Shown: positions 1 through 9,674, counted from the stretch's first letter. The stretch: DNA of 25,936 nucleotides from an uncultured Eubacteriaceae bacterium (GCA_945938055.1 CAMEUH010000007.1:1-25936), one strand, 5' to 3'. Notes: generated by a model not told the origin, from the letters alone. Program-made: numbers and translations.

Positions 1-1539
1 AAACATTCTTCTTATCTCCTGTACAAATTCCATGGTTTCATCATATCGATACTCTACTACCGCTGGTGCATATTGTCTCAGGATGCTTTCCAGTTCAGAA
101 GGAACCTGTGTATATGCTTTTCTTACAAACGAGGCATAATTCTTTTCTGCCTCTGCCAGACTATATAACTCAGCCATCCGAAACCAGTTGCCATGTTCCC
201 AATTCTGGTTCGTTGCTTCCTCCCAATAATTGATTACCTTTTGAGAATCAATTTTATCCAGCACCTCATCCACATCACCGGCATATACCTGAAACTGATA
301 ATGTTTCATTCCTTTTAAATCCGGTATTACATCCCTTTCCAGACTATGTCCTTCAATTACTGCGCCATACGGGATAAAACCATATTCCAGATCATTCAGA
401 TTATCAACCGTGATTTCATACTCCTTTACCATCTCACAATAGTCTTCAACCGTAATTTCATAAAATCCCAGCATTTCATCGGACCCCTTCAAAAGACTGC
501 TTGTAGTATTCTGAGGCCATTCTCCCCTGTCTTTCTTTAAATAGTCATCCTCAAAATAACTCTGAAACCACTTTGCATTATCATTCCATTGATTTCCCGT
601 ATATTCATTATATTCCTTACATTTCAGATATATATTTTCCGATAATAGCGGAACCCTCACTTCCAGCATGGTATGTCCGGTAAACCGGATTTCATCCTGA
701 TAGCCAAATTCTCCCCGTCTCATTCCCGGTTCGTCTTCTCCGGTGCCTATCCCTTCCAATGTCACGGAGGAAAATTTTTCAGCCAACCGGTCCAGTACAT
801 TTCTCACTTCTAAAAGCTGCTCGTTCTTCTGGTACCGTTCTTCCGGAATTGCTTTCTGACTAATCAGAAAAATAATACCCACAAATACCGCCAGAAATAA
901 TGCATTATATATAGCTACGTCCGGTCTTCTTCTCCCTTTCCATCCTGACGCCCTCAATGCTGCCGCAACAATCCAGAAAGTAACTGCCATTACCAGATAA
1001 GGTACTTTGGGAAACAAATCAAAGAAAATTCCAAAAATTGTAAAAGGCATGGATACCAGAATGCACCCAAATGCGCTGGCATATCCTACGATAAAAAAAC
1101 AAATAAGTACGGTTATTAGCACCGTCATCATAATCAGGAATAAATCATTTTCCTTATATAAGCGTAATTTTTGCGGATAAGATAAAAAATCCCATCCCAT
1201 CTGATAAGATTCATTTGCATCTGCAATTACAATATTGGCAGTCGTAATAAAGCCACCAGCCATTTGCTTCCACTTTGTCAGGGAATAAATTCCCACTCCT
1301 CCACACATGGCAACAAAGGCAGCCTTATACATTCTGTCCGACAGAAAAACACTGCAGAAAAATACCGAAATCAGTATTGGAAATAAATAAAACCAGATAT
1401 TTTTTCCAAATCGAAAGCATGACGCAAAAGATAATATCGTTCCGGCTGAACCCAGAAACGCATAAACCAACAACAAGGCATTTATCAAATATTTCTTTTG
1501 CTCGCTGTTTTTATAAATAATACTAATTGCCTTATTCAT
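1..1539 (-). CDS. Transglutaminase-family membrane protein, N-terminal part (3' end outside window)
   Basis: The reading frame is open from an ATG at 1539 to the left edge (513 codons), so the C-terminal part is missing. The first ~240 residues hold about six hydrophobic membrane segments. They are followed by a long soluble region rich in Glu, Tyr and Asn that ends in a stretch (YASFVRKAYTQVPSEL) typical of the run-up to the transglutaminase core in TgpA-like proteins. The Cys-His-Asp catalytic core itself is not visible. The start ATG overlaps the last codons of the DUF58 gene by 8 bases (ATGAATAA), which implies translational coupling. With moxR and the DUF58 gene upstream this forms the familiar MoxR-DUF58-transglutaminase cluster. 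Such clusters are thought to act at the cell envelope, but the substrate is unknown. The family call rests mainly on this context and on the architecture. Confidence 0.8.
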   Translation of the reverse strand, partial: MNKAISIIYKNSEQKKYLINALLLVYAFLGSAGTILSFASCFRFGKNIWFYLFPILISVFFCSVFLSDRMYKAAFVAMCGGVGIYSLTKWKQMAGGFITTANIVIADANESYQMGWDFLSYPQKLRLYKENDLFLIMMTVLITVLICFFIVGYASAFGCILVSMPFTIFGIFFDLFPKVPYLVMAVTFWIVAAALRASGWKGRRRPDVAIYNALFLAVFVGIIFLISQKAIPEERYQKNEQLLEVRNVLDRLAEKFSSVTLEGIGTGEDEPGMRRGEFGYQDEIRFTGHTMLEVRVPLLSENIYLKCKEYNEYTGNQWNDNAKWFQSYFEDDYLKKDRGEWPQNTTSSLLKGSDEMLGFYEITVEDYCEMVKEYEITVDNLNDLEYGFIPYGAVIEGHSLERDVIPDLKGMKHYQFQVYAGDVDEVLDKIDSQKVINYWEEATNQNWEHGNWFRMAELYSLAEAEKNYASFVRKAYTQVPSELESILRQYAPAVVEYRYDETMEFVQEIRRMF

Positions 1540-2632
1540 TCATAATCCTCTCAATGACAGCAGGTACATCCATAACATTCATTCCGCATACACAAATTCC
1601 GTTTTCTTCCAGGGTATCCTGTCCCCCGCCTTCTTCTGCAACCAGATAAATCCGGTTATCTTCTGCAAGCTTCAAAAGCTGTGCATTTCTCTCTTCATCT
1701 ATCACATCCAGACAACAGACAATCTTTCTTCCATTTCCTGTCTCCATGAACGTTTCTTCCTCTTCATGTAAAATCTTTGTATTGTCCTGTTCAAAGTTTT
1801 TCATGAATTCTAATATAAATGTTTCCGGTGCTTCTACAAGTCCCCCGTTAATCCATACTTTTCTTTTTTCTTCTACCATGAATAATCCAATGGAAAAAAG
1901 CACATCTATACTCTCTCCTCCATTTTTTGTATCCAAAAACAACACAACACCATCCGGAAGAGGTTTTGAATACTCTTTCACCATCAGCTTATTGAGTTTT
2001 GTAGTTAGTTTCCAATGAATCCGTGACATTCTGTCTCCCATCTCATATTCCCGAATATCAAAAATTTCTGCCGGATCATCGCCTGGTCTGTCTTCACTAT
2101 AATACTCACTTTCTCCATCAAAATTCCATCCTTCATCTGTTCCAGGCTGACTTACATCATAAACTTTCGGTACAACAATGATATTAATTTCTTTATTCAT
2201 TCTCTTGATGCGCTTAAATATCTTTAAATAGTCAAACAAGACAACATTCGCAAGTTTTACCTTCTTAATGCCACATTGTTCACAATTTACCGGATACAGA
2301 ACCTTAACTTTACTTTTCCCTTTCAGGTATACCTGAACCTGAAATTTCTTTCCTTCCACATTTCCCCTGATTAAAATCTGCCCTGCCGGGCAAATGCTTT
2401 TATTCTCAATTAATAATCCAGCTTCATGAAAATCCTGCCTTGTAACCACCACATTTTCTTCTTCCACCGTGATTTTTATAAACCGCTCACAGATACATAG
2501 CCACACCAGAAGAACAACAGGCATCGCAACAGCAATCCACAAAAGAACAACCGGCTGATATGCATTATACAGAATACAAAGCAGACAAACTTCTGTCAAA
2601 ATCATGAAATATAATATTTTATTTCGAAGCAT
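1532..2632 (-). CDS. DUF58 domain membrane protein
   Basis: This is a 366-residue protein. Two hydrophobic segments near the N-terminus (about residues 7-24 and 27-47) are followed by a beta-rich region with a CEQC pair (117-120). The DUF58 signature is at about 181-221: DRPGDDP, then REYEMGDRMSRIHWK, then a conserved KEYSKP. The C-terminal part resembles a von Willebrand A-like fold. DUF58 proteins are encoded next to MoxR ATPases, and here the gene lies 10 bases after moxR and overlaps the transglutaminase gene. The role is inferred to be in a membrane complex remodelled by MoxR; no reaction is known. Length and order agree with the family, and the start ATG directly follows the moxR stop, as expected in an operon. 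Confidence 0.93.
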   Translation of the reverse strand: MLRNKILYFMILTEVCLLCILYNAYQPVVLLWIAVAMPVVLLVWLCICERFIKITVEEENVVVTRQDFHEAGLLIENKSICPAGQILIRGNVEGKKFQVQVYLKGKSKVKVLYPVNCEQCGIKKVKLANVVLFDYLKIFKRIKRMNKEINIIVVPKVYDVSQPGTDEGWNFDGESEYYSEDRPGDDPAEIFDIREYEMGDRMSRIHWKLTTKLNKLMVKEYSKPLPDGVVLFLDTKNGGESIDVLFSIGLFMVEEKRKVWINGGLVEAPETFILEFMKNFEQDNTKILHEEEETFMETGNGRKIVCCLDVIDEERNAQLLKLAEDNRIYLVAEEGGGQDTLEENGICVCGMNVMDVPAVIERIMNE

Positions 2633-2642
2633 TTTCCACCGC

Positions 2643-3590
2643 CTATGCTTTTATTCTCGGAGCCTTTACCCCTTGCAGTATCTTTATAAGAATTTCCTTC
2701 GCTGTCTTTTTTTCGACCCTTGCAGAAGATGATAACACAACACGATGTGCCGCAACATCACCAAAGGTATTCATCACATCATCCGGAAGTACATATTTCC
2801 TGCCTTTCATCAGTGCCATCGCCTTTGCCATGGCACATAGTGCCAGACTGCCTCTTGGGCTGAGACCCAGGGATAAATCTTTACTTTCACGGGTAGCCTT
2901 GGCCAGACGGGCAATATAATCATAGACTGCATCATGCACAAATACCTGATCCGCCAGCTCTTTCAGCCTTACAAACTCTTCCACGGTTATGACACCATTA
3001 ATCCATTCCGGAAGCTGACGATTATTCTTTCCTTTTAAAATCTCCACTTCATTCTCTACTGCAGGATACCCCATGGAAAGCTTAATCATGAAACGGTCCA
3101 GCTGTGACTCCGGAAGATTATGTGTACCTACCGAACCACATGGATTCTGGGTTGCCATTACAATAAACGGCTCCGGAAGCATCCTCGTAATTCCATCCAC
3201 AGTAACTCTTCCTTCTTCCATGACTTCCAAAAGTGCAGATTGTGTCTTGGACGACGTACGGTTAATTTCATCTGCCAGGAACAGATTACATACTACCGCA
3301 CCCGGCTTGTATTCCATTTCCTGACTCATTCCGTTAAACATTCCAAAGCCAACGATATCCGAAGGAAGCACATCCGGCGTAAACTGTACTCTCTTAAAAT
3401 CCAGTCCCAGCACGGATGCAAATGCCAGCGCCATGGTTGTCTTTCCCACACCCGGAATATCTTCCAGCAGAATGTGTCCTCCTGCCAGCATTGCCATAAA
3501 CACTTTATCTACAACCTCTTCTTTACCGATAACCACCTTATTAATTTCTTTTCTTACAGCATCTATGATGTTCAAATAATTTTCATTCAT
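2643..3590 (-). CDS. MoxR-family AAA+ ATPase
   Basis: This is a 315-residue AAA+ ATPase. Walker A is GVGKTT (about 47-52), Walker B is LFLADE (103-108), sensor 1 is VMATQNP (144-150), the arginine-finger segment is ESQLDRF (161-167), and a sensor-2 type LSPRGS lies in the C-terminal lid. MoxR proteins act as ATP-driven chaperones that assemble or activate partner complexes, usually containing DUF58 or VWA proteins. The next two genes fit that pattern. The start ATG at 3590 has an AAGGGGA ribosome site about 12 bases upstream. A TATAAA is present just after the valS terminator (minus strand, near 3618-3623) but I see no convincing -35 element. The gene may therefore have a weak promoter or depend on readthrough from valS. 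Confidence 0.95.
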   Translation of the reverse strand: MNENYLNIIDAVRKEINKVVIGKEEVVDKVFMAMLAGGHILLEDIPGVGKTTMALAFASVLGLDFKRVQFTPDVLPSDIVGFGMFNGMSQEMEYKPGAVVCNLFLADEINRTSSKTQSALLEVMEEGRVTVDGITRMLPEPFIVMATQNPCGSVGTHNLPESQLDRFMIKLSMGYPAVENEVEILKGKNNRQLPEWINGVITVEEFVRLKELADQVFVHDAVYDYIARLAKATRESKDLSLGLSPRGSLALCAMAKAMALMKGRKYVLPDDVMNTFGDVAAHRVVLSSSARVEKKTAKEILIKILQGVKAPRIKA

Positions 3591-3624
3591 CCGTTCTTAT
3601 TCCCCTTGTAGTCCATTTTATAGG

Positions 3625-3676
3625 AAAACTCCATGGAAACCTGGCATTTTTTCGCCACAAGTTCCACGGAGTTTTT
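3625..3676 (-). terminator. Rho-independent terminator after valS
   Basis: Read on the minus strand, AAAACTCCGTGGAAC pairs with GTTTCCATGGAGTTTT in an almost continuous stem (one G-U pair and one bulge). The loop contains a small inner hairpin (TGGC/GCCA). The stem ends in TTTT. It begins 7 bases after the valS stop codon and lies ahead of moxR, so it probably ends the valS transcript, although the U-run after the stem is short. Confidence 0.7.
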
Positions 3677-3682
3677 GCATTA

Positions 3683-6322
3683 CTATTTTGTCAGCTGTGC
3701 AAGTCTTTCTTTTACCTGCTCCATCATCTGTGTATACTTCTCTAATTTAGCTTTTTCTTCATCAATCTTAGCCTGTGGAGCCTTACTTACAAACTTTTCA
3801 TTCCCCAGCATTCCATTCACACGCGCAAGTTCACCGGACAATTTCTTTTCTTCCGCCTTTAACCGTTCAATTTCCTTATCCACATCTACCAGTTCCGCAA
3901 ACGGCATGTAAATGACTGCCTTTGATACAACTGCTGATACTGCATCCTCTCCAATTCCGCTTTTATCAGCCTGTACAATTACTTCATTCGCATAAGCAAG
4001 CGTTGCAAAGAAAACTTTACCATGTTCAAAGATATCCCTTACCTCCTGCTCCTCTGAAACAACGTACACTTTAGCCTTTTTGCTTGGCGGAACATTCATT
4101 CCGGCTCTTACATTTCGAATGGAACGTACAGCCTCTTTGATTACTTCGATATGATTTTCCTCTGCCGGGAAATTAAATTTCTCCGTAAATACAGGCCATT
4201 CCGAACGCATAATCGTTTCTTCCTCATCCTGTATATTACAGAAAATTTCCTCTGTAATAAATGGCATATATGGGTGAAGAAGCTTTAAGGAGTTAATCAA
4301 AACGGTTTTTAACGTCCATACTGCAGCCCTTCTGGTAGTATCTTCCTCATTCCAGAGTCTTGGCTTAACCATTTCAATATACCAGTCACAGAATTCCTCC
4401 CAAATAAAATCATTCAGCTTGGACACTGCAATTCCCAATTCATATTTTTCCATGTTCTCCGTCACTTCTGCCGTGATATGGTTCATCTTGGATAAAATCC
4501 ATTTATCCGCCGCAGTAAGCTCTTCCATGGAGAAGCCACTTACATCCATGTCATTCATCATAATAAAACGTGATGCATTCCATACCTTATTGGCAAAGTT
4601 ACGGCTTGCCTCCACTCTTTCCCAGTAAAAGCGCATATCATTTCCCGGTGCATTACCGGTAATCAGCGTAAATCTAAGTGCATCCGCACCATATTTATCA
4701 ATCACCTCTAACGGATCAATACCATTTCCAAGGGACTTACTCATCTTTCTTCCCTGAGAATCCCGTACAAGGCCATGGAATAATACCTTGCCAAATGGTT
4801 TTTCTCCCATCTGCTCATATCCTGAGAAAATCATGCGGATTACCCAGAAAAAGATAATGTCATATCCCGTAACCAGTACATCCGTCGGATAAAAATAGGA
4901 AAGTTCTTCTGTTTTTTCCGGCCAGCCAAGTGTGGAAAATGGCCAAAGTGCTGAAGAAAACCACGTATCCAGTGTATCTTCATCCTGTGTAAGATGCGTA
5001 CAGCCACATTTTGGGCAAACCGCAGGCGCCGTCTTTGCCACTACCGTCTCACCACACTCATCACAGTAATATGCCGGTATTCTGTGTCCCCACCATAACT
5101 GTCTTGAAATACACCAGTCACGAATATTATCTGTCCAGTTAAAATAGGTCTTATCCATTCTTTCCGGCATCAATTCAATGTCACCATTCTTAACTGCCTC
5201 AACAGCCGGTTTGATGAGTTCATCCATCTTGACAAACCACTGTTTCTTTATCATCGGTTCGACCGTCGTCTTGCACCGGTCATGTGTACCAACATTATGA
5301 ACATGGTCCTCCACTTTAACCAGAAGTCCCAATTCCTCTAAATCCTTAACAATCGCCTTACGAGCCTCATAACGATCCATTCCTGCGTATTTTCCGCCAA
5401 GTTCATTAATGGTGGCATCATCATTCATAATGTTAATTTCCGGAAGGTTATGACGCTGACCTACGCCAAAATCGTTCGGATCATGTGCAGGTGTGATCTT
5501 AACCACACCTGTACCAAATTCCATGTCAACATATGAATCTGCAATGACCGGAATCTGCCTTCCCGTAAGAGGAAGTTCAACCATTTTCCCTACAATATCC
5601 TTATATCTTTCATCATCCGGATGAACTGCAACCGCGGAATCACCAAGAAGTGTTTCTGGTCTTGTAGTGGCAATTTCAACAAATTTTCCTTCTTCTCCCA
5701 CAATCGGATACTTAATGTGCCAGAAATGACCTGCCTGTTCTTCATGTTCTACTTCTGCATCTGAAATGGAAGTCTGACATACCGGACACCAGTTTACAAT
5801 TCTTGAACCTTTATAAATAAGTCCCTTTTCGTACAGCTTACAGAACACCTCAAGAACTGCATCCGAACAGCCTTCATCCATGGTAAAACGTTCTCTGTCC
5901 CAATCGCAGGAAGAACCCAGCTTACGAAGCTGTTTTGTAATGGTTCCACCATACTCTTCCTTCCATTCCCATGTTCTCTTTAAAAAGCCTTCTCTTCCAA
6001 GTTCTTCCTTATCAATTCCTTCCTCCTTCAGAGCATTAATAACCTTAACTTCTGTGGAAATACTGGCATGATCCGTTCCCGGAATCCATAATGCTTCATA
6101 TCCCTGCATCCTCTTAAAACGAATAATAATATCCTGCATGGTATTATCCAATGCATGTCCCATATGCAGTTTTCCGGTAATATTTGGTGGCGGCATCACA
6201 ATGGTAAATGGTTTCTTATTTGGATTTACTTCTGCATGAAAATATTTCTTTTCTTCCCACTTTGAATATAATCTTGCCTCAATATCCGCAGGATTATATG
6301 TTTTTTCTAATTCCTTGCTCAT
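3683..6322 (-). CDS. valS: Valyl-tRNA synthetase
   Basis: This class I synthetase charges tRNA-Val in the cytoplasm. It has 879 residues, which is normal for bacterial ValRS. The HIGH-type motif is HMGH (53-56), preceded by PPPNITGKL. The KMSKS loop is at 526-530 in the context GRKMSKSLGNG. A CxxC...CxxC pair precedes TLDTWFSSALWPFSTLGWP, a ValRS hallmark. The insertion between the two catalytic halves is the editing (CP1) domain. The C-terminus is the long charged coiled-coil arm typical of ValRS. The start ATG at 6322 has an AAGGAGA site. Only 47 bases separate it from the upstream gene, so there is no space for a T-box leader. The gene is probably transcribed with the cluster at 6370-13265. 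A terminator follows. Confidence 0.98.
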   Translation of the reverse strand: MSKELEKTYNPADIEARLYSKWEEKKYFHAEVNPNKKPFTIVMPPPNITGKLHMGHALDNTMQDIIIRFKRMQGYEALWIPGTDHASISTEVKVINALKEEGIDKEELGREGFLKRTWEWKEEYGGTITKQLRKLGSSCDWDRERFTMDEGCSDAVLEVFCKLYEKGLIYKGSRIVNWCPVCQTSISDAEVEHEEQAGHFWHIKYPIVGEEGKFVEIATTRPETLLGDSAVAVHPDDERYKDIVGKMVELPLTGRQIPVIADSYVDMEFGTGVVKITPAHDPNDFGVGQRHNLPEINIMNDDATINELGGKYAGMDRYEARKAIVKDLEELGLLVKVEDHVHNVGTHDRCKTTVEPMIKKQWFVKMDELIKPAVEAVKNGDIELMPERMDKTYFNWTDNIRDWCISRQLWWGHRIPAYYCDECGETVVAKTAPAVCPKCGCTHLTQDEDTLDTWFSSALWPFSTLGWPEKTEELSYFYPTDVLVTGYDIIFFWVIRMIFSGYEQMGEKPFGKVLFHGLVRDSQGRKMSKSLGNGIDPLEVIDKYGADALRFTLITGNAPGNDMRFYWERVEASRNFANKVWNASRFIMMNDMDVSGFSMEELTAADKWILSKMNHITAEVTENMEKYELGIAVSKLNDFIWEEFCDWYIEMVKPRLWNEEDTTRRAAVWTLKTVLINSLKLLHPYMPFITEEIFCNIQDEEETIMRSEWPVFTEKFNFPAEENHIEVIKEAVRSIRNVRAGMNVPPSKKAKVYVVSEEQEVRDIFEHGKVFFATLAYANEVIVQADKSGIGEDAVSAVVSKAVIYMPFAELVDVDKEIERLKAEEKKLSGELARVNGMLGNEKFVSKAPQAKIDEEKAKLEKYTQMMEQVKERLAQLTK

Positions 6323-6369
6323 TTGATATAAGTCTCCTTTTTATGTAAAAGATTTCATTTACTTCTGCT

Positions 6370-7536
6370 TCAGTCATCGTATTTTTCCACAATCTGCAGA
6401 ACCTCACTTGCAAGTCCAGGATAATCTGCAATCAATTTTCGGAGTGATGACTTTGAACGTTCTGCCCGCTCTGAATTTTCTTCAATCAGTTTACGCAGTC
6501 CCTGCCTACGCATACTATAGTTATGACGTATTTCTACCATTTCTTTAGGTTCGCAAAGTGCCTTGACCTGCGACAGCCAGATTTTTGCATCATACAGTCC
6601 AAGGCTATGCAGAATTTCTTCCAGTTCTTCTTCATTATCACTAAGTTCCATTGTTGCCTGTCTGTATTTTTCTCTTGTTGCCTTGGTTTCCAGATAACGC
6701 TGGTATAGGTCTGCCAATTCATAAGAACTTTTCACGCCATATTTTTCATACTGGTATTCAATCAGATTCCGTACATTAATATACTTTATTTTAACCTTAT
6801 TGTGAAGAGCTATTGCTCTGTTTATTTTCTTTTCCACCACAAGGGTATTATAAACTGTTCTCTGATACAGTAAAATATCACCTGCCGCAAAAAGTGCCGC
6901 AAGGAAAAGTACCATTGTAAACTGTAGTGAATAATCCTTCTGTGAAACTTCTCCCCAGAAAATCAGCACACTAAATATTATAGCAAAACATATCATTGAT
7001 ACAATAGTTATATTTTTAATTATTTTCTGTCTGTCCAGAAGTTCTCTGCTTTCCATTTTCAAAGCTGCCTTTTCTCCGGTCAGGGAACTCATGTCCTTTT
7101 TAACTACCTGAAGATATAGTTCATTATTTTTCAGATTCTTCATGGCATCCACGATTGTATCTTCTTCCTGCTGCATTTGAAGATATCTTGTTCCGGAAAT
7201 CTTCTTTTCCCCGGTAAAAAGCATTTTTCTGTCGACGGATAAATCTGCAATACATTTTGCCAGATAGGTAATCCTGTCACGAATTTTTGCCGGCTGCCCT
7301 TCAATAATCTGAATATCCGAAAAATAGGCACTTACAGTCTTATACTCTTTTTTTGCAGCTTCCACATTATTATTACACTCCAGAATAATTTCACACTGCT
7401 CTTCTACATAATTATTCCTTTCCTGGGGAGTCAGCTTGGAAAAATCCACCTCTTCCAGGTTCATGTCCATTTTTTCCACATCTATTACAGCTTCCGGCTG
7501 TATCTTTTTTTTACGAAAAATATCCAAAAAACCCAT
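6370..7536 (-). CDS. Coiled-coil protein with two central membrane segments, unknown function
   Basis: I do not recognise this 388-residue protein. It has a charged N-terminus (MGFLDIFRKKK), a long helical region rich in Glu, Lys and Leu (about 30-170), two hydrophobic membrane segments (about 175-195 and 205-225) joined by a short loop, and a second long helical coiled-coil region (about 230-388). Both coiled-coil halves should lie on the same side of the membrane, probably the cytoplasm, since there is no signal peptide. It is the last gene of a four-gene cluster with an Hsp70-like protein and two repeat-type proteins, 36 bases after the TPR gene. I infer that it anchors that complex to the membrane. 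The ribosome site (AGGCGGA) is weaker than in its neighbours. Confidence 0.9.
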   Translation of the reverse strand: MGFLDIFRKKKIQPEAVIDVEKMDMNLEEVDFSKLTPQERNNYVEEQCEIILECNNNVEAAKKEYKTVSAYFSDIQIIEGQPAKIRDRITYLAKCIADLSVDRKMLFTGEKKISGTRYLQMQQEEDTIVDAMKNLKNNELYLQVVKKDMSSLTGEKAALKMESRELLDRQKIIKNITIVSMICFAIIFSVLIFWGEVSQKDYSLQFTMVLFLAALFAAGDILLYQRTVYNTLVVEKKINRAIALHNKVKIKYINVRNLIEYQYEKYGVKSSYELADLYQRYLETKATREKYRQATMELSDNEEELEEILHSLGLYDAKIWLSQVKALCEPKEMVEIRHNYSMRRQGLRKLIEENSERAERSKSSLRKLIADYPGLASEVLQIVEKYDD

Positions 7537-7572
7537 TTTAATCCGCCTGTCATTTTAATTTTGCGATATTAC

Positions 7573-8388
7573 TCAGCGTGAAACCGCTACATAATCAGCC
7601 TTCCATTTATCAAAGATCTGCTTCAGTCTCGCACTGTACTCCGCAAAGTTACCTTCTGAACGGAGCCGTCCTATCTGTGCAACTTCAATATAATCTTCAC
7701 TATCCATTATTTTTCTGGAAATCTCATCCATTTCCCCCATACTGGAATTTCTCAGTTCTTCATCATTCAGTTCATCCAAAACCTTAATTCCTGCCAGAGC
7801 TGCTGCCATGTAATATTCCTTTAACGACTCCTCCTTATTATTTAACTGATATGCCATTTTAAAGCACTCTGCTGCCTGTTCAAACAAAAACATCCTTCCA
7901 TATGCGACACCTGTGTTGTGAAATACATTTCCATAAAAATCATCCTTCATGGAATGTTCCTTCTGATTCAAAATATCTGCATAATTTTTAATGGCACTAT
8001 CATATTTTTTATTTACCAGGAAATTATCCGCCCTTCGCTTCAAACGTTCCTCTGTTCCAAGTGCACTTAGATTATCAATTAGGGTTCTCAACTCATCTAC
8101 TTCATTTTTGGTATAATAATCCACATAAAGAAGAATGGTTATGACAAGTTCTCTAAGTCCTGCCTTTTTCTCTTTCAAAAAAGTCAGTTCATCCGCAAGC
8201 CATTTATCTTTGGTATCATTGCGAATAAATTCTATCAGCTGCTCATCCACAAAATCATTACCCAGCAGATAGATATTATTATAAATACTATAACATAATT
8301 CTTCCAGAGAATAGACATAGATACCCAGGCAACTGATATAATACGGCTTCTGCGCTTCTTCACTTCTGCATAAAATCAAACCACCCAT
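7573..8388 (-). CDS. TPR-repeat protein, unknown function
   Basis: This is a 271-residue soluble protein with no signal peptide. The N-terminal ~115 residues are helical and unfamiliar. The middle holds two TPR-like units: about 118-142 (RRADNFLVNKKYDSAIKNYADIL) and about 153-183, with GNVFHNTGVAYGRMFLFEQAAECF showing the usual small and aromatic spacing. The C-terminal part is helical and acidic. TPR units bind partner proteins, often chaperones, which fits the Hsp70-like gene 21 bases upstream. A strong ribosome site (AAGGAGGAG) supports the start at 8388. The specific function is unknown. It probably works with the products of the flanking cluster genes. Confidence 0.9.
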   Translation of the reverse strand: MGGLILCRSEEAQKPYYISCLGIYVYSLEELCYSIYNNIYLLGNDFVDEQLIEFIRNDTKDKWLADELTFLKEKKAGLRELVITILLYVDYYTKNEVDELRTLIDNLSALGTEERLKRRADNFLVNKKYDSAIKNYADILNQKEHSMKDDFYGNVFHNTGVAYGRMFLFEQAAECFKMAYQLNNKEESLKEYYMAAALAGIKVLDELNDEELRNSSMGEMDEISRKIMDSEDYIEVAQIGRLRSEGNFAEYSARLKQIFDKWKADYVAVSR

Positions 8389-8409
8389 GTTTTCTCCTCC
8401 TTTTCGAAT

Positions 8410-9657
8410 TTATAACCGGATATCCCGGTAAATAGTCTTATCCGTTGATTTATAGAAATCACCAAATCCCATGTCCTTTAATGCAATCCTGCATACGGAT
8501 GCACTGCTAAAATCAATTTCCAGCATGAGCTTTGTCATCCGGTTTGGTCGTTTTGGAAATTCATCCAGTGAAATAACAATATCCTGGTCTGGTTTTTTCT
8601 CAATCGGCTTTACATGGATTACAATTTCCTTTGCATCATCAACAATAAACCGTAATTTTTTCCCTGCCATGTACCAGTTGGTTCCTACACGGATTGCACG
8701 ATATACCTTAGGTTTCTCCCTTTCCATGATATCAATGTCAAAATCCGCCAGAATCCTGTCCTCACATGCCAGAATACGATTTTTATAATTTCCGCCATAA
8801 AAATATTCAAACGCTCCCAGAGAAGCACCTTTGGCATAAAGATTCTGCCCAATAAAAGCCCGTTTCCGATTACAGGCCGTTTTAATAAATTCCTCCAGAT
8901 GCTGATATTTTTCAAAGCCTTCCCCTGTCAGATAAATTGCCGACATAGAAACATTATGAAAGATTTTCTCAGCAATTCCCGCAAGCTCTTTATCAACTTC
9001 CTGTTCCTGTGTTGCTTTTATCCGTTCTTTCTGTGAATCCACCATTACAACAGTCTTATTTTCCAGATTGGTGTAATTCATGTAAGAATAAGCAAATCGC
9101 TTTCCATCAAAGTCACATAAAGCCACGCCTCTCTGATATAGTTCTTCCTTTGCATTCAGACTATAGTAAACAAAACTCTCTGTTCTGTTAAGCAGAAGAA
9201 TGTCACCCTTGTCAAATCCCATCCTCTCCAGCACCGAACAGATACTATCCAGCAGTTTTTTACTAAAATTATCCACACAAATAGCTACTTTATCTGCTTT
9301 TTCGATATCTGTTACCCGGATGCACTCTCTCTCCACATACCGAAACAGGCCTTCCAGAATATCTGCAGGCATATACTGTTCTTCCTCTATCTGAATCGGT
9401 TCTTCTCCCATGACTTTTGTAACAATATCCTCAACCCGAAGATATTCACCGTCATCAAAATATTTCCTTCCGGTATCACCAAATGCCCATTTATTCTCGC
9501 CTTTTTTCTTATAAGCCTCCGTCCGGATATGGTATGTCTGTGATGCAAATCCAAGAATCACGGATTCCGGTTCTTCCATACCACTTACCAGATAACTTGC
9601 CTGAATAAAATCAGTACTCAAATCAATTCCGATGATTAGTTTTTTCTCATCAGCCAT
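8410..9657 (-). CDS. Hsp70/actin-fold (ASKHA) protein, DUF5716-type, unknown function
   Basis: This is a 415-residue protein whose motifs follow the actin/Hsp70 ATPase order. A phosphate-1 strand is at about 9-23 (IGIDLSTDFIQASYL), a phosphate-2-like strand at about 178-192 (VALCDFDGKRFAYSY), an adenosine-type motif at about 240-251 (AIYLTGEGFEKY), and an Hsp70-like YAKGASLGAF at about 275-284. The last ~110 residues are beta-rich and resemble the substrate-binding sandwich position of Hsp70. The protein is much shorter than DnaK and has no helical lid. I believe it corresponds to the family named DUF5716, from memory only. The start at 9657 follows a GAGGTGA ribosome site, 17 bases after the upstream gene's stop. 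Its neighbours are a giant solenoid protein and a TPR protein, plausible partners of an Hsp70-like ATPase. Confidence 0.9.
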   Translation of the reverse strand: MADEKKLIIGIDLSTDFIQASYLVSGMEEPESVILGFASQTYHIRTEAYKKKGENKWAFGDTGRKYFDDGEYLRVEDIVTKVMGEEPIQIEEEQYMPADILEGLFRYVERECIRVTDIEKADKVAICVDNFSKKLLDSICSVLERMGFDKGDILLLNRTESFVYYSLNAKEELYQRGVALCDFDGKRFAYSYMNYTNLENKTVVMVDSQKERIKATQEQEVDKELAGIAEKIFHNVSMSAIYLTGEGFEKYQHLEEFIKTACNRKRAFIGQNLYAKGASLGAFEYFYGGNYKNRILACEDRILADFDIDIMEREKPKVYRAIRVGTNWYMAGKKLRFIVDDAKEIVIHVKPIEKKPDQDIVISLDEFPKRPNRMTKLMLEIDFSSASVCRIALKDMGFGDFYKSTDKTIYRDIRL

Positions 9658-9674
9658 ACCTTTCTCACCTCTTT

